This document shows positions 1-5,370 of a DNA stretch of 5,370 bases, piece after piece. Each line of letters opens with the position of its first letter. Position 1 is the first letter of the stretch. The notes beneath the pieces were generated by a model. It saw only the letters and a list, made by a program, of their open reading frames with translations, was not told where the DNA came from and made no database searches. Source of the DNA: Erysipelotrichaceae bacterium (GTDB taxonomy: Bacteria; Bacillota_I; Bacilli_A; Erysipelotrichales; Erysipelotrichaceae); the NCBI GenBank assembly GCA_030533035.1, contig JAUNJW010000149.1, positions 1 to 5,370 of the forward strand, written 5' to 3'. A program made the position numbers and the translations under genes.

Positions 1-313
1 TACCGGTGGGCTTGGAGGGATCGACCACCCGGATCTTGACGGCGGCCTTCTTCTCTGTTACGGCTTCAGCAGCTGCTTCGACTGTCTTCTTGGCAGCGGC
101 CTTCTTTGCAGTAACCTTTTCTTCAGCTGCTTCCTTAACGGCTGCAGTCTTCTTGGCGGCTGTCTTCTTGACAGCGGCCTTCTTTTCTGTTGCGGCCTCA
201 GCGACTGCTTCGGCTGCTTTCTTAGCTGTAGTTTTCTTTGCAGCAGCTTTCTTGACTGTCTTTACTTCTGTCTCAGCTGCTTCTGTAGCTTTTGCAGTTT
301 TCTTTGCTGGCAT
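1..313 (-). CDS. Lys/Ala-rich low-complexity protein, N-terminal part (runs off the left edge)
   Basis: The first 104 codons are visible; the 3' end lies outside the window. Translation begins MPAKKTAKATEAAETEVK and continues as a Lys/Ala/Glu/Thr/Val tail with repeated AAKKT-type units to about residue 93. It then changes abruptly to ordinary sequence, KIRVVDPSKPTG, which suggests that a folded domain begins there. A 15-residue unit, EA(V/A)AEA(A/V)TEKKAAVK, occurs at residues 35-49 and again at 79-93, so the tail grew by internal duplication. The start is set by AGGGAGGT 7 nt upstream of the ATG and by a near-consensus promoter. No signal peptide or membrane segment is visible. Such basic AK-rich tails are known on histone H1-like and HU-like nucleoid proteins and on some ribosomal proteins, so nucleic-acid binding is a reasonable inference. 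The domain that would name the protein is not in view. I do not recognise the family. Confidence 0.8.
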   Translation of the reverse strand, partial: MPAKKTAKATEAAETEVKTVKKAAAKKTTAKKAAEAVAEAATEKKAAVKKTAAKKTAAVKEAAEEKVTAKKAAAKKTVEAAAEAVTEKKAAVKIRVVDPSKPTG

Positions 314-320
314 AATCCAT

Positions 321-328
321 ACCTCCCT
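321..328 (-). promoter_or_regulatory. Strong ribosome binding site of the Lys/Ala-rich gene
   Basis: On the minus strand AGGGAGGT lies 7 nt before the ATG at 313-311. A second ATG a few bases upstream (320-318) is out of frame with the Lys/Ala reading and lies too close to the site, so it is not the start. The close match to anti-SD sequence suggests high translation. Confidence 0.75.
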
Positions 329-351
329 CATGTATAAATAAAGCCGGAGAC

Positions 352-379
352 ATTATAGCACAATATTTTTAGATAACAA
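352..379 (-). promoter_or_regulatory. Sigma-A type promoter with extended -10, driving the Lys/Ala-rich gene
   Basis: Read on the minus strand, -35 TTGTTA (379-374) is followed after 16 nt by a perfect -10 TATAAT (357-352). The -10 is preceded by TGC, giving an extended -10 element. Transcription would start near 345, leaving a leader of about 30 nt before the ATG at 313. The surroundings are AT-rich. This is the best promoter in the window and fits a highly expressed gene. It faces away from nnr. Confidence 0.8.
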
Positions 380-399
380 ATTTTTCACTCTTTTCAAGC

Positions 400-428
400 T
401 TTTCTTGCGTTTCAACACATGTTAAAGT
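400..428 (+). promoter_or_regulatory. Possible weak promoter of nnr
   Basis: The best candidate ahead of nnr is TAAAGT (423-428) preceded by TGT, an extended -10 arrangement, with only a poor -35 (TTTTCT, 400-405) at a 17-nt spacing. It would give a leader of about 30 nt. The match is weak and the call rests partly on the need for a promoter in this 153-bp divergent gap. Confidence 0.3.
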
Positions 429-466
429 GTGGATGAACATACTTGTTTTAGATTGAAGGTACAGAC

Positions 467-1933
467 ATGATCATTGATACAAAAGGTATGAGACAGATAG
501 AAGAAGATTCTCAGATTCCTGTTTCTGATCTTATGTTCACAGCGGGCAGTGCAGCTGCTGAGGCGCTCAGGGGCGTGCTGCGTCATGATGACCGGATTCT
601 TATCCTGATCGGAAACGGAAACAACGGCGGCGACGGTTCTGTGATATGCAGTATTCTTCGCAATGACTACAAAGTAAAAATTGTACCTGTCTGCGGCACA
701 CCGAAAACAGATGCGGCAAAGGCGGCATGGAAGAAAGTTCCGGCCAGCGCCCGTGTGCCTTTCAAAAAACTGGAAGAAGCATTGAAGGACGCCGATGTGA
801 TCATCGACTGCATTTACGGCTTCGGCTATCACGGCGATCTCAAAGACGGAATCAGACCGGTGTTCAGGATGGTCAACAATTCCGGCGCAAGAGTTTATTC
901 CATTGACATCAATTCCGGCGCTGAAGCGGATACCGGTTATTTTGACCGTGACGCCATCGTTTCTGAAACAACATTCGCGCTTGACTGCTACAAGCCTTTC
1001 CACATGCTGAGAAGAGACCACCGGCTGTTCAAAAATGTGGAGCTGCTGCCGCTCGGGCTGCCCCACAATATCAGAAGCAGATACCATGAAATGAACGAGG
1101 AGATCTTTTTCTCCAGATTCCCCAGACGGCCGGAAACAGCCTACAAGGGGACTTATGGAAAGACAATGCTCTGCGGCGGCTGCTATGGCATGGCAGGCGC
1201 ATTGAGCCTCAACATCACCGGCGCCAGAACTGTCGGCGCGCCTTATATTGAAGCGGTTCTTCCGGAAAGCATTTATCCGATCGTCGCGATGAAGCACACA
1301 GCCGCTGTCTTCCATCCCTTCGGATACAACACGGCCCAGCAGGTTCTTGATTCTGTCCTGCCTCACGCGAAGGCTGTCGCCTTCGGCTCCGGCGCCGTCT
1401 ACATGGACCGCAAGCAGGAATGCATGGACCTCATCCTGCAGAAAGCCGCCGGACCGGTTGTCATCGACGCCGAAGGCCTGCGGATGCTGAAATACAACAC
1501 ATATCTGATGCGTTTTGTCAGATGCCCTGTCATCCTGACGCCGCATATCGGTGAATTCTCCGCCCTGATTTCAAAGCCGGCCGAATCGATCATGAAGCAC
1601 CGGATTGAATATGCCCTTGAATTTGCCAGGGAGCACAAAGTTTTCCTTGTTCTCAAGGGACCGGATACCATCGTCGCTTCACCGGGCGGTGAAGTCTATA
1701 TCAACCAGTCCGGCAACCCTGCCCTGGCCACTGCCGGCAGCGGGGATCTGCTGACCGGAATGATCGCCGCGATGTGCACCCTGAATCCGGATGTCTTTGA
1801 AGCGGTGACCATGGCTGTATGGCTCCATGGCTATCTGGCGGATCTGGGCCGTGAGGAATACGCGGCGGAACTGTTCGATCTGGAAAGCTATCCGGCCCTG
1901 ATGAACAGACTGCTGAAAAAGCACGGCTTCTGA
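467..1933 (+). CDS. nnr: Bifunctional NAD(P)H-hydrate epimerase / ADP-dependent NAD(P)H-hydrate dehydratase
   Basis: Cytosolic metabolite-repair enzyme of 488 aa, about the usual length for the fused form. The N-terminal YjeF_N domain (about 1-205) interconverts the R and S epimers of hydrated NADH/NADPH. The C-terminal carbohydrate-kinase-like domain (about 222-485) dehydrates the S form back to NAD(P)H using ADP. Visible epimerase motifs are GNGNNGGDG (49-57), Asp114 in DVIIDCIYGFG, and SIDINSG with Asp147 and Ser150; the 33-residue spacing of the two Asp fits the family's K+ and substrate ligands. Dehydratase motifs are KGTYGKTMLCGG (227-238), VVIDAEGL (331-338), ILTPHIGEF (356-364), LKGPDTIV (396-403) and the catalytic-type ATAGSGDLLTG (421-431, Asp427). 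The start is supported by GAAGG 7 nt upstream. Small departures are DINSG for the common DxPSG and DAEGL for DADxL; neither suggests loss of function. The gene stands alone, ending in its own hairpin, and is not evidently linked to its neighbours' functions. Confidence 0.95.
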   Translation: MIIDTKGMRQIEEDSQIPVSDLMFTAGSAAAEALRGVLRHDDRILILIGNGNNGGDGSVICSILRNDYKVKIVPVCGTPKTDAAKAAWKKVPASARVPFKKLEEALKDADVIIDCIYGFGYHGDLKDGIRPVFRMVNNSGARVYSIDINSGAEADTGYFDRDAIVSETTFALDCYKPFHMLRRDHRLFKNVELLPLGLPHNIRSRYHEMNEEIFFSRFPRRPETAYKGTYGKTMLCGGCYGMAGALSLNITGARTVGAPYIEAVLPESIYPIVAMKHTAAVFHPFGYNTAQQVLDSVLPHAKAVAFGSGAVYMDRKQECMDLILQKAAGPVVIDAEGLRMLKYNTYLMRFVRCPVILTPHIGEFSALISKPAESIMKHRIEYALEFAREHKVFLVLKGPDTIVASPGGEVYINQSGNPALATAGSGDLLTGMIAAMCTLNPDVFEAVTMAVWLHGYLADLGREEYAAELFDLESYPALMNRLLKKHGF

Positions 1934-1959
1934 GATTTGCAAGATTTCGCAGAAGTTTC

Positions 1960-1990
1960 ACATATGTTCGGTTCACGAACATATGTTTTT
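1960..1990 (+). terminator. Rho-independent terminator after nnr
   Basis: A perfect 11-bp inverted repeat, ACATATGTTCG (1960-1970) and CGAACATATGT (1976-1986), encloses the 5-nt loop GTTCA. The run TTTT continues from the stem, then G and TTTT. It begins 26 nt after the nnr stop. The stem has only 4 G-C pairs, so it is moderate in strength. Its right half overlaps the proposed -35 of the next gene, so an operator role is an alternative. Confidence 0.65.
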
Positions 1991-2000
1991 GTTTTAGAAT
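1972..2000 (+). promoter_or_regulatory. Possible promoter of the CPBP-like gene
   Basis: TTCACG (1972-1977, four of six -35 consensus bases) and TAGAAT (1995-2000, five of six -10 bases) are 17 nt apart. Transcription would start near 2007, just ahead of the GAGGA ribosome site at 2015-2019. This placement avoids the terminator hairpin being in the transcript. The match is fair, not strong. Confidence 0.4.
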
Positions 2001-2029
2001 TTTGTCATACGACTGAGGATTATGATTAT

Positions 2030-2959
2030 ATGGCAGAACATAAACCCCAGGTCATAACCACCAGGGAAGCAAAAAGACAGGTGAATACCTTCGGGATCTC
2101 ACTTGTCATCTATATATTTCTAAATCAGATGCTATGGTACGGATTCGGAATCCTGCAGCGGTATTATCCTTCTTCGCTGCAGGGCTTTGACCCGGAGCTT
2201 GTCATAATGGTTTTTTTCATTGCGGTTCTTTTCATTTCCGGCCTCGGACTTTTCAGTCTTTCCTCAAAGGCGCTGGACCTGGATATCCGCGATTATCTGA
2301 GAAAGCCGGAGATTTCATTCAGGCGGATGATCGTCCTGGCAGCGGCAGGCATCGCCGTCACCTACTTCTTCTCGGCGATTTCCTCCTTCTTCCGCTTCCT
2401 GTTCCATCCGGCCACTGATCCCTACGCCTTTGTCGGCCACTTCACGACGCCGATGAACATAATCAAGAACGCGGTTTACTTCCTGCTGTTTGTCATCATC
2501 CGGCCATGGTGCGATGAATTTGTCTTCCGCGGCGTCATCCAGAGGCAGCTCGGCCACTACAACCGCTACTTCGGTGTTCTCGCTTCCGCCTTCCTGTACG
2601 CGCTGGCCCAGCCGGCTCTGACGGACGCGGTCCCGGCCTTCTTTATGGGCTGGTATCTGGCGCTGCTGACATACCGCTATCACTCCATTGTTCCGGCCCG
2701 CAGGATCCGCATGATGTCCGCCCTGTTCGTCTGGGCAGTCACGATTATTCCCGACCGGCTGATCATCATTCCGACAGTCCTGATCGCCCTGGTATATCTG
2801 GTCAGCGGCTACAGCCTGCTCGGCAGAAAGATCGATTTCCATATCAGCCGCAGCGGCGCCCTGAACAAAAAGCTCTGGAAAACGCTGCTGACATCCTTCA
2901 CGATCATCCTGTGCATCCTGCTGTTCCTCGGCGGCTGCGTCATGTCCTTCATCATTTAA
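2030..2959 (+). CDS. CPBP (CAAX-protease/Abi) family membrane protein, catalytic motifs degenerate
   Basis: A 309-aa polytopic membrane protein with hydrophobic segments near residues 21-44, 57-78, 99-125, 146-160, 179-194, 200-215, 227-238, 244-264 and 287-307. The family signature is CDEFVFRG at 161-168: Asp162-Glu163 and Arg167 match the EExxxR glutamate motif with Asp replacing the first Glu. The following segment SAFLYALAQP (186-195) aligns with the FxxxH motif but reads YALAQ, with Gln194 where His is expected. The usual final HxxxN-type motif is not recognisable near 225-240. CPBP proteins include CAAX prenyl endopeptidases and bacteriocin-immunity proteins. Loss of both His sites argues against ordinary glutamate/His proteolysis, so this may be a non-catalytic member. 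The start at 2030 is chosen because GAGGA lies 10 nt upstream; the frame is open upstream to a TTG at 1937, but that would translate the terminator hairpin. Substrate and role are unknown. Confidence 0.8.
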   Translation: MAEHKPQVITTREAKRQVNTFGISLVIYIFLNQMLWYGFGILQRYYPSSLQGFDPELVIMVFFIAVLFISGLGLFSLSSKALDLDIRDYLRKPEISFRRMIVLAAAGIAVTYFFSAISSFFRFLFHPATDPYAFVGHFTTPMNIIKNAVYFLLFVIIRPWCDEFVFRGVIQRQLGHYNRYFGVLASAFLYALAQPALTDAVPAFFMGWYLALLTYRYHSIVPARRIRMMSALFVWAVTIIPDRLIIIPTVLIALVYLVSGYSLLGRKIDFHISRSGALNKKLWKTLLTSFTIILCILLFLGGCVMSFII

Positions 2960-2962
2960 AAA

Positions 2963-2980
2963 GCGGATCATCAGATCCGC
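2963..2980. terminator. Bidirectional terminator between convergent genes
   Basis: GCGGATC (2963-2969) and GATCCGC (2974-2980) form a 7-bp GC-rich stem around the loop ATCA. On the minus strand the stem is followed by TTTTTAAAT, a good T-tract, and it begins 7 nt after the DUF2804 stop. On the plus strand it lies just after the CPBP stop at 2959 and is followed by CTTTCATT, a poorer T-tract. It probably ends transcription in both directions, best for the minus strand. Confidence 0.8.
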
Positions 2981-2986
2981 CTTTCA

Positions 2987-4021
2987 TTACCATCTGTTGG
3001 CGACCTTCTCGGCAAAGCCGGGGAGGTTTTTGATTTCAAAGGGACTGCCGTCATCAAGTATGACGGTGCCGCTGAATCTGCCGAAGACCTGGTGCTGGTC
3101 AGAGCGCAGCAGCTTGAAATCTGTCAGCGACGCCCGGTCAATCACCGGCTCAAAGACCAGGTTCAGACGGTCATCATCCGATGTGAATGCCCATGTCTTC
3201 ATGTAGTCCTCACTGCCGTCTTCCTTGAGCGGGATATTGAAAGTCACCTGGGAAAGCTTATGGGCAATGCCGTCCACGAAGACCATGTTTTCACTGGCTG
3301 CCGAGGTATCGCCGAATCCATAGCCGAGATTGAAGCCGAAGGTATGGCCGTTGGCTTCGGAAGAAAGACTTGACCAGTACCATGTGTTGGCATAGGTCCA
3401 TACACCCCTGCCCCAGTCAAGAACCGCGAACGCTGTGTCGTTGGTGAAATGATGGCCCTCTTTGCCAAGGGAGACATATCCCTCCGCCCGCAGGCAGTTG
3501 ATTTTCTGGTTGTAATAGAAAGCTTTGGGGTCCTCCTTGTAAGGCGTGCAGATCACCATGGAATCGCGCGGCTCATCGCTCAGCGTCACATTTGCGTGCA
3601 GGGTTTCGCCGTTTTTGAAATTGCGGTAAATACAGACAAGTCTTCTCATCTTTCCGTCATTGTAGAAGCTGAGGTCCAGTCTGGCATTATGGAAGCTGAC
3701 ATTGCCGGCCGCGGATGAAGAAGGAAGATCTGTGCTTCCCATCGGCATAATGATCATTTCACTCTTCGTCGTTTCGCAGGGCTTTGTGAAATCCAGCCAG
3801 GAAACGCTCATCAGGCCCATGTAGGAATTGTCGGCAATTGTCAGCGCCAGGCCATAATCGCCGTCATTGACAAGATAGTAGTCCCATTCCTTGATCCGCA
3901 GCGGACTGGCTTTGATGTCGCTGCGGCTGTATTCCCTGATCAGTTCTGTCGCGTAGCCGGCTTCAATGAGTTCTCCCTGTTCATTCAGCAGCCTGCCGGG
4001 TTCTGTGATTCTTTTCTGCAT
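2987..4021 (-). CDS. DUF2804 domain-containing protein
   Basis: A 344-aa soluble protein with no signal peptide or membrane span, matching DUF2804 along its whole length. Recognisable landmarks are the N-terminal ITEPGRLLNEQGEL (5-18), the central block LDWGRGVWTYANTWYWSSLS (201-220) that typifies the family, the glycine/aromatic stretch FGFNLGYGFGD (228-238), and the C-terminal QVFGRFSG (311-318) with DDGSPFEI and a final NRW. Alternating hydrophobic, Tyr/Trp-rich segments suggest a mostly beta fold. The biochemical function of the family is not known to me. The start is the second of two close in-frame ATGs: AAGGAG lies 7 nt before the ATG at 4021 but only 1 nt before the ATG at 4027. It lies 52 nt downstream of the EIIB-ROK gene on the same strand, with a hairpin between, so the two are probably co-transcribed. 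No promoter fits between that hairpin and the start. Confidence 0.88.
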   Translation of the reverse strand: MQKRITEPGRLLNEQGELIEAGYATELIREYSRSDIKASPLRIKEWDYYLVNDGDYGLALTIADNSYMGLMSVSWLDFTKPCETTKSEMIIMPMGSTDLPSSSAAGNVSFHNARLDLSFYNDGKMRRLVCIYRNFKNGETLHANVTLSDEPRDSMVICTPYKEDPKAFYYNQKINCLRAEGYVSLGKEGHHFTNDTAFAVLDWGRGVWTYANTWYWSSLSSEANGHTFGFNLGYGFGDTSAASENMVFVDGIAHKLSQVTFNIPLKEDGSEDYMKTWAFTSDDDRLNLVFEPVIDRASLTDFKLLRSDQHQVFGRFSGTVILDDGSPFEIKNLPGFAEKVANRW

Positions 4022-4041
4022 AATCATTCTCCTTCCAGAAA

Positions 4042-4064
4042 ACCGGATGAAAATATCATCCGGT
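4042..4064 (-). terminator. Intergenic hairpin between the EIIB-ROK and DUF2804 genes (weak terminator or attenuator)
   Basis: A perfect 9-bp inverted repeat pairs ACCGGATGA (4042-4050) with TCATCCGGT (4056-4064) around a 5-nt loop. On the minus strand the stem is followed by TTTCTGG, so the T-tract is short. It begins 9 nt after the upstream stop and ends 5 nt before the GGAAGGAGA site of the DUF2804 gene. Partial termination, transcript-end protection, or control of translation are all possible. Confidence 0.55.
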
Positions 4065-4073
4065 CAGAATACA

Positions 4074-5370
4074 TTACTCTTTATGGGCGGAACGGTTTGT
4101 GGCATGGTTGAGCTTCTGCCGCGCGAGTTCCTGCACGCACTGCATCATGCCGCCGACAAACATGTACTCGATGACGTCATCCACCTTGATCAGTTCGGGA
4201 ATGAATTCCTCCTGAACATATTTCGCCAGTTCCTTTTTCAGCTCCCCGAGGTCATAAACCATATCGCAGGAGATGATAATCTGTTCCGGGTTGAAGGTGG
4301 CAATCAGCGAGATGAGATATTTGGCGACAATCTCAAGTGTTCCTTCCGGTGTTCTCAGCAGCACGTCCGGATCATCGCTGTAATGGATGATCTTATGCAG
4401 ATACTGCATCTCGCCGGAGATATTGTTCGTGCCGGTATACAGCGTTCCGTTGACAACATTGCCGACGCCGGCGGTTCTGGCAGCGTGGGGATGGAAATAG
4501 AAGCTCAGGCTTCTTGTCTTTTTCTGCAGGCCGTAGAAGCCCAGCGCCATCGCGTTGGCGTCATTGATGAACAGGATCTTCCGGCCGTATTTTTCGGTGA
4601 ATCTTTTTTCAACGTCCACATTGAAGATTCCGGCGGAACGGAATGTCATATGGCCTTTGTAGAAAACACCGGGTGAATTGATGCAGATCATTTCAATGCC
4701 GGGGAATCTGGCAAGCTCAAAGTCAAGCATGTCCTCAAGGTCGTCGATTGAGAACTTGCGCTTGATGACCTCATCCTGGTGGGTGACCGTGCCGGCGTCA
4801 TAAATCCGGTAGACAAAGCGGATGGAGCCAAACTCGACAATGACTGAGATAATCAGCATTCTCGGGGTGTTTTTGAATTCCATTCTTTCCGCCGGCAGCA
4901 TCTTTTCCTTCTGCTGCTGTTCACGCTCGGAAAGCAGCTGCCTGACAAAACGGAGCAGGCCGCTGATGTCATAGGAGCCGAAAACAGAGGTCGGGACAAC
5001 ACCGACAATCTTGCTGGTGAGAATATCCCTGACTTTTTCATATTCAAAGGAAATCTGCGGCGCCAGCAGGATCACGTCATTCTCATAGGCCTTGACATAA
5101 AGATTGCTGTAATTGACGGCGCTGAATTCCATTTCCAGGTTCAGCAGCTCATTGGCGCTTCTCAGCTTTTCAAGGAAATAATGCGTGGTGATGCCGCTTG
5201 AGCAGCACAGCAGAACTTTTGTGACATTGGAGTCTTTCTGCTTGAGAACTGTTTCCACCAGTTCCCCGAAAAGCTCCCTGGCATGTTCCAGATCCTTGAG
5301 TTCAAAATGCAGATAGAAAACAGCTTCGCTTGTAATCTTGTTCACCACTGACATTTCGACAATGTCAAAA
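4074..5370 (-). CDS. PTS EIIB-like domain fused to a degenerate ROK domain (5' end probably outside the window)
   Basis: The frame is open from the right edge to the stop at 4074; residues below count from the Met at 5354. Residues 45-143 match the lactose/cellobiose-type EIIB: KVLLCCSSGITTH (46-58), in which Cys51 occupies the phospho-cysteine site of CSAGMSTS, and NDVILLAPQISFEY (92-105), matching ADVVLLGPQIAY of E. coli ChbB. A charged linker (143-163) leads into a ROK domain at about 165-412. It keeps FINDANAMALGFYG (262-275) with catalytic-type Asp265 and VGNVVNGTLYTG (297-308). The DxGGT phosphate loop reads EFGSI, the GEIGH motif reads GEMQY, the CxCGxxGC zinc cluster is missing, and the late GG motif is SC. 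A normal glucokinase is therefore unlikely, and a PTS-linked sensor or regulator is a better guess. No helix-turn-helix is visible, but the Met at 5354 has no ribosome site and five further codons are open upstream, so an N-terminal domain may be missing. Confidence 0.82.
   Translation of the reverse strand, partial: FDIVEMSVVNKITSEAVFYLHFELKDLEHARELFGELVETVLKQKDSNVTKVLLCCSSGITTHYFLEKLRSANELLNLEMEFSAVNYSNLYVKAYENDVILLAPQISFEYEKVRDILTSKIVGVVPTSVFGSYDISGLLRFVRQLLSEREQQQKEKMLPAERMEFKNTPRMLIISVIVEFGSIRFVYRIYDAGTVTHQDEVIKRKFSIDDLEDMLDFELARFPGIEMICINSPGVFYKGHMTFRSAGIFNVDVEKRFTEKYGRKILFINDANAMALGFYGLQKKTRSLSFYFHPHAARTAGVGNVVNGTLYTGTNNISGEMQYLHKIIHYSDDPDVLLRTPEGTLEIVAKYLISLIATFNPEQIIISCDMVYDLGELKKELAKYVQEEFIPELIKVDDVIEYMFVGGMMQCVQELARQKLNHATNRSAHKE

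Noticed and set aside
6..341. Plus-strand open frame of 111 codons rich in Ala, Phe, Val and Thr, looking like a membrane protein
   Set aside because: It is the mirror of the Lys/Ala repeats (AAG and AAA read in reverse give Phe/Leu-type codons). The minus strand has the promoter, ribosome site and start.
449..454. TAGATT as a -10 element for nnr
   Set aside because: It lies only 12 nt before the ATG, so transcription would start after the ribosome site. No -35 fits at 17 nt.
422..1546. Long minus-strand open frame of 374 codons opposite nnr
   Set aside because: It has no recognisable domain, its composition is rich in Cys, His and Arg, and it lies fully antisense to a gene with clear family motifs.
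1937..2029. Extended TTG start for the CPBP-like protein (31 extra residues)
   Set aside because: This part would translate the terminator hairpin and T-tract and adds no membrane or family sequence. ATG 2030 has a GAGGA site.
2315..2971. Minus-strand open frame of 218 codons opposite the CPBP-like gene
   Set aside because: Its unusual D/E/Q/R-rich composition is what antisense reading of a hydrophobic membrane protein gives. It also runs through the terminator hairpin.
4025..4027. First ATG of the DUF2804 frame as the start
   Set aside because: It is 1 nt from the AAGGAG site. The second ATG at 4021 has the normal 7-nt spacing.
3966..4676. Plus-strand open frame of 236 codons across the DUF2804/EIIB-ROK junction
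   Set aside because: It is antisense to two supported genes and spans their intergenic hairpin, with no family match.

Overview
The window reads as a chromosomal segment of a Bacillota (Firmicutes) bacterium. Shine-Dalgarno sites are strong (AGGGAGGT, GAAGG, AAGGAG, each 7 nt from its ATG), intergenic DNA is AT-rich while the genes are of moderate GC, and gaps carry compact hairpins. A PTS EIIB-type domain, a ROK domain, a DUF2804 protein and a fused NAD(P)HX repair enzyme would suit an Erysipelotrichia-like gut fermenter. That placement is an impression from gene content, not a measurement. There are no rRNA or tRNA genes, CRISPR arrays, insertion sequences or phage genes.

Layout. (1) Bases 1-313, minus strand: the first 104 codons of a lysine/alanine-rich protein that runs off the left edge, driven by a strong extended -10 promoter in the divergent gap. 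(2) Bases 467-1933, plus strand: nnr, a complete bifunctional NAD(P)H-hydrate epimerase/dehydratase. It is followed by an 11-bp hairpin with a T-tract. (3) Bases 2030-2959, plus strand: a CPBP/CAAX-protease-like membrane protein in which the usual histidine motifs cannot be found. A hairpin at 2963-2980 lies between this gene and the convergent minus-strand genes and can serve both. (4) Bases 2987-4021, minus strand: a DUF2804 protein. (5) Bases 4074-5370, minus strand: an open frame reaching the right edge that joins a PTS EIIB-like (lactose/cellobiose type) domain to a ROK domain. Genes 5 and 4 lie in the same direction, 52 nt apart, with a 9-bp hairpin between them, so they are probably one transcription unit with attenuated read-through.

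How the genes relate. nnr is metabolic housekeeping (repair of damaged NADH/NADPH) and shows no functional link to its neighbours. The most unusual item is the EIIB-ROK fusion. It keeps the EIIB phospho-cysteine loop and the ROK catalytic-type Asp but has lost the ROK zinc cluster and other hallmark residues. It looks more like a PTS-responsive sensor or regulator than a sugar kinase, and its N-terminus is probably outside the window. The DUF2804 gene directly downstream may be its partner or target, but this is inferred from position only.
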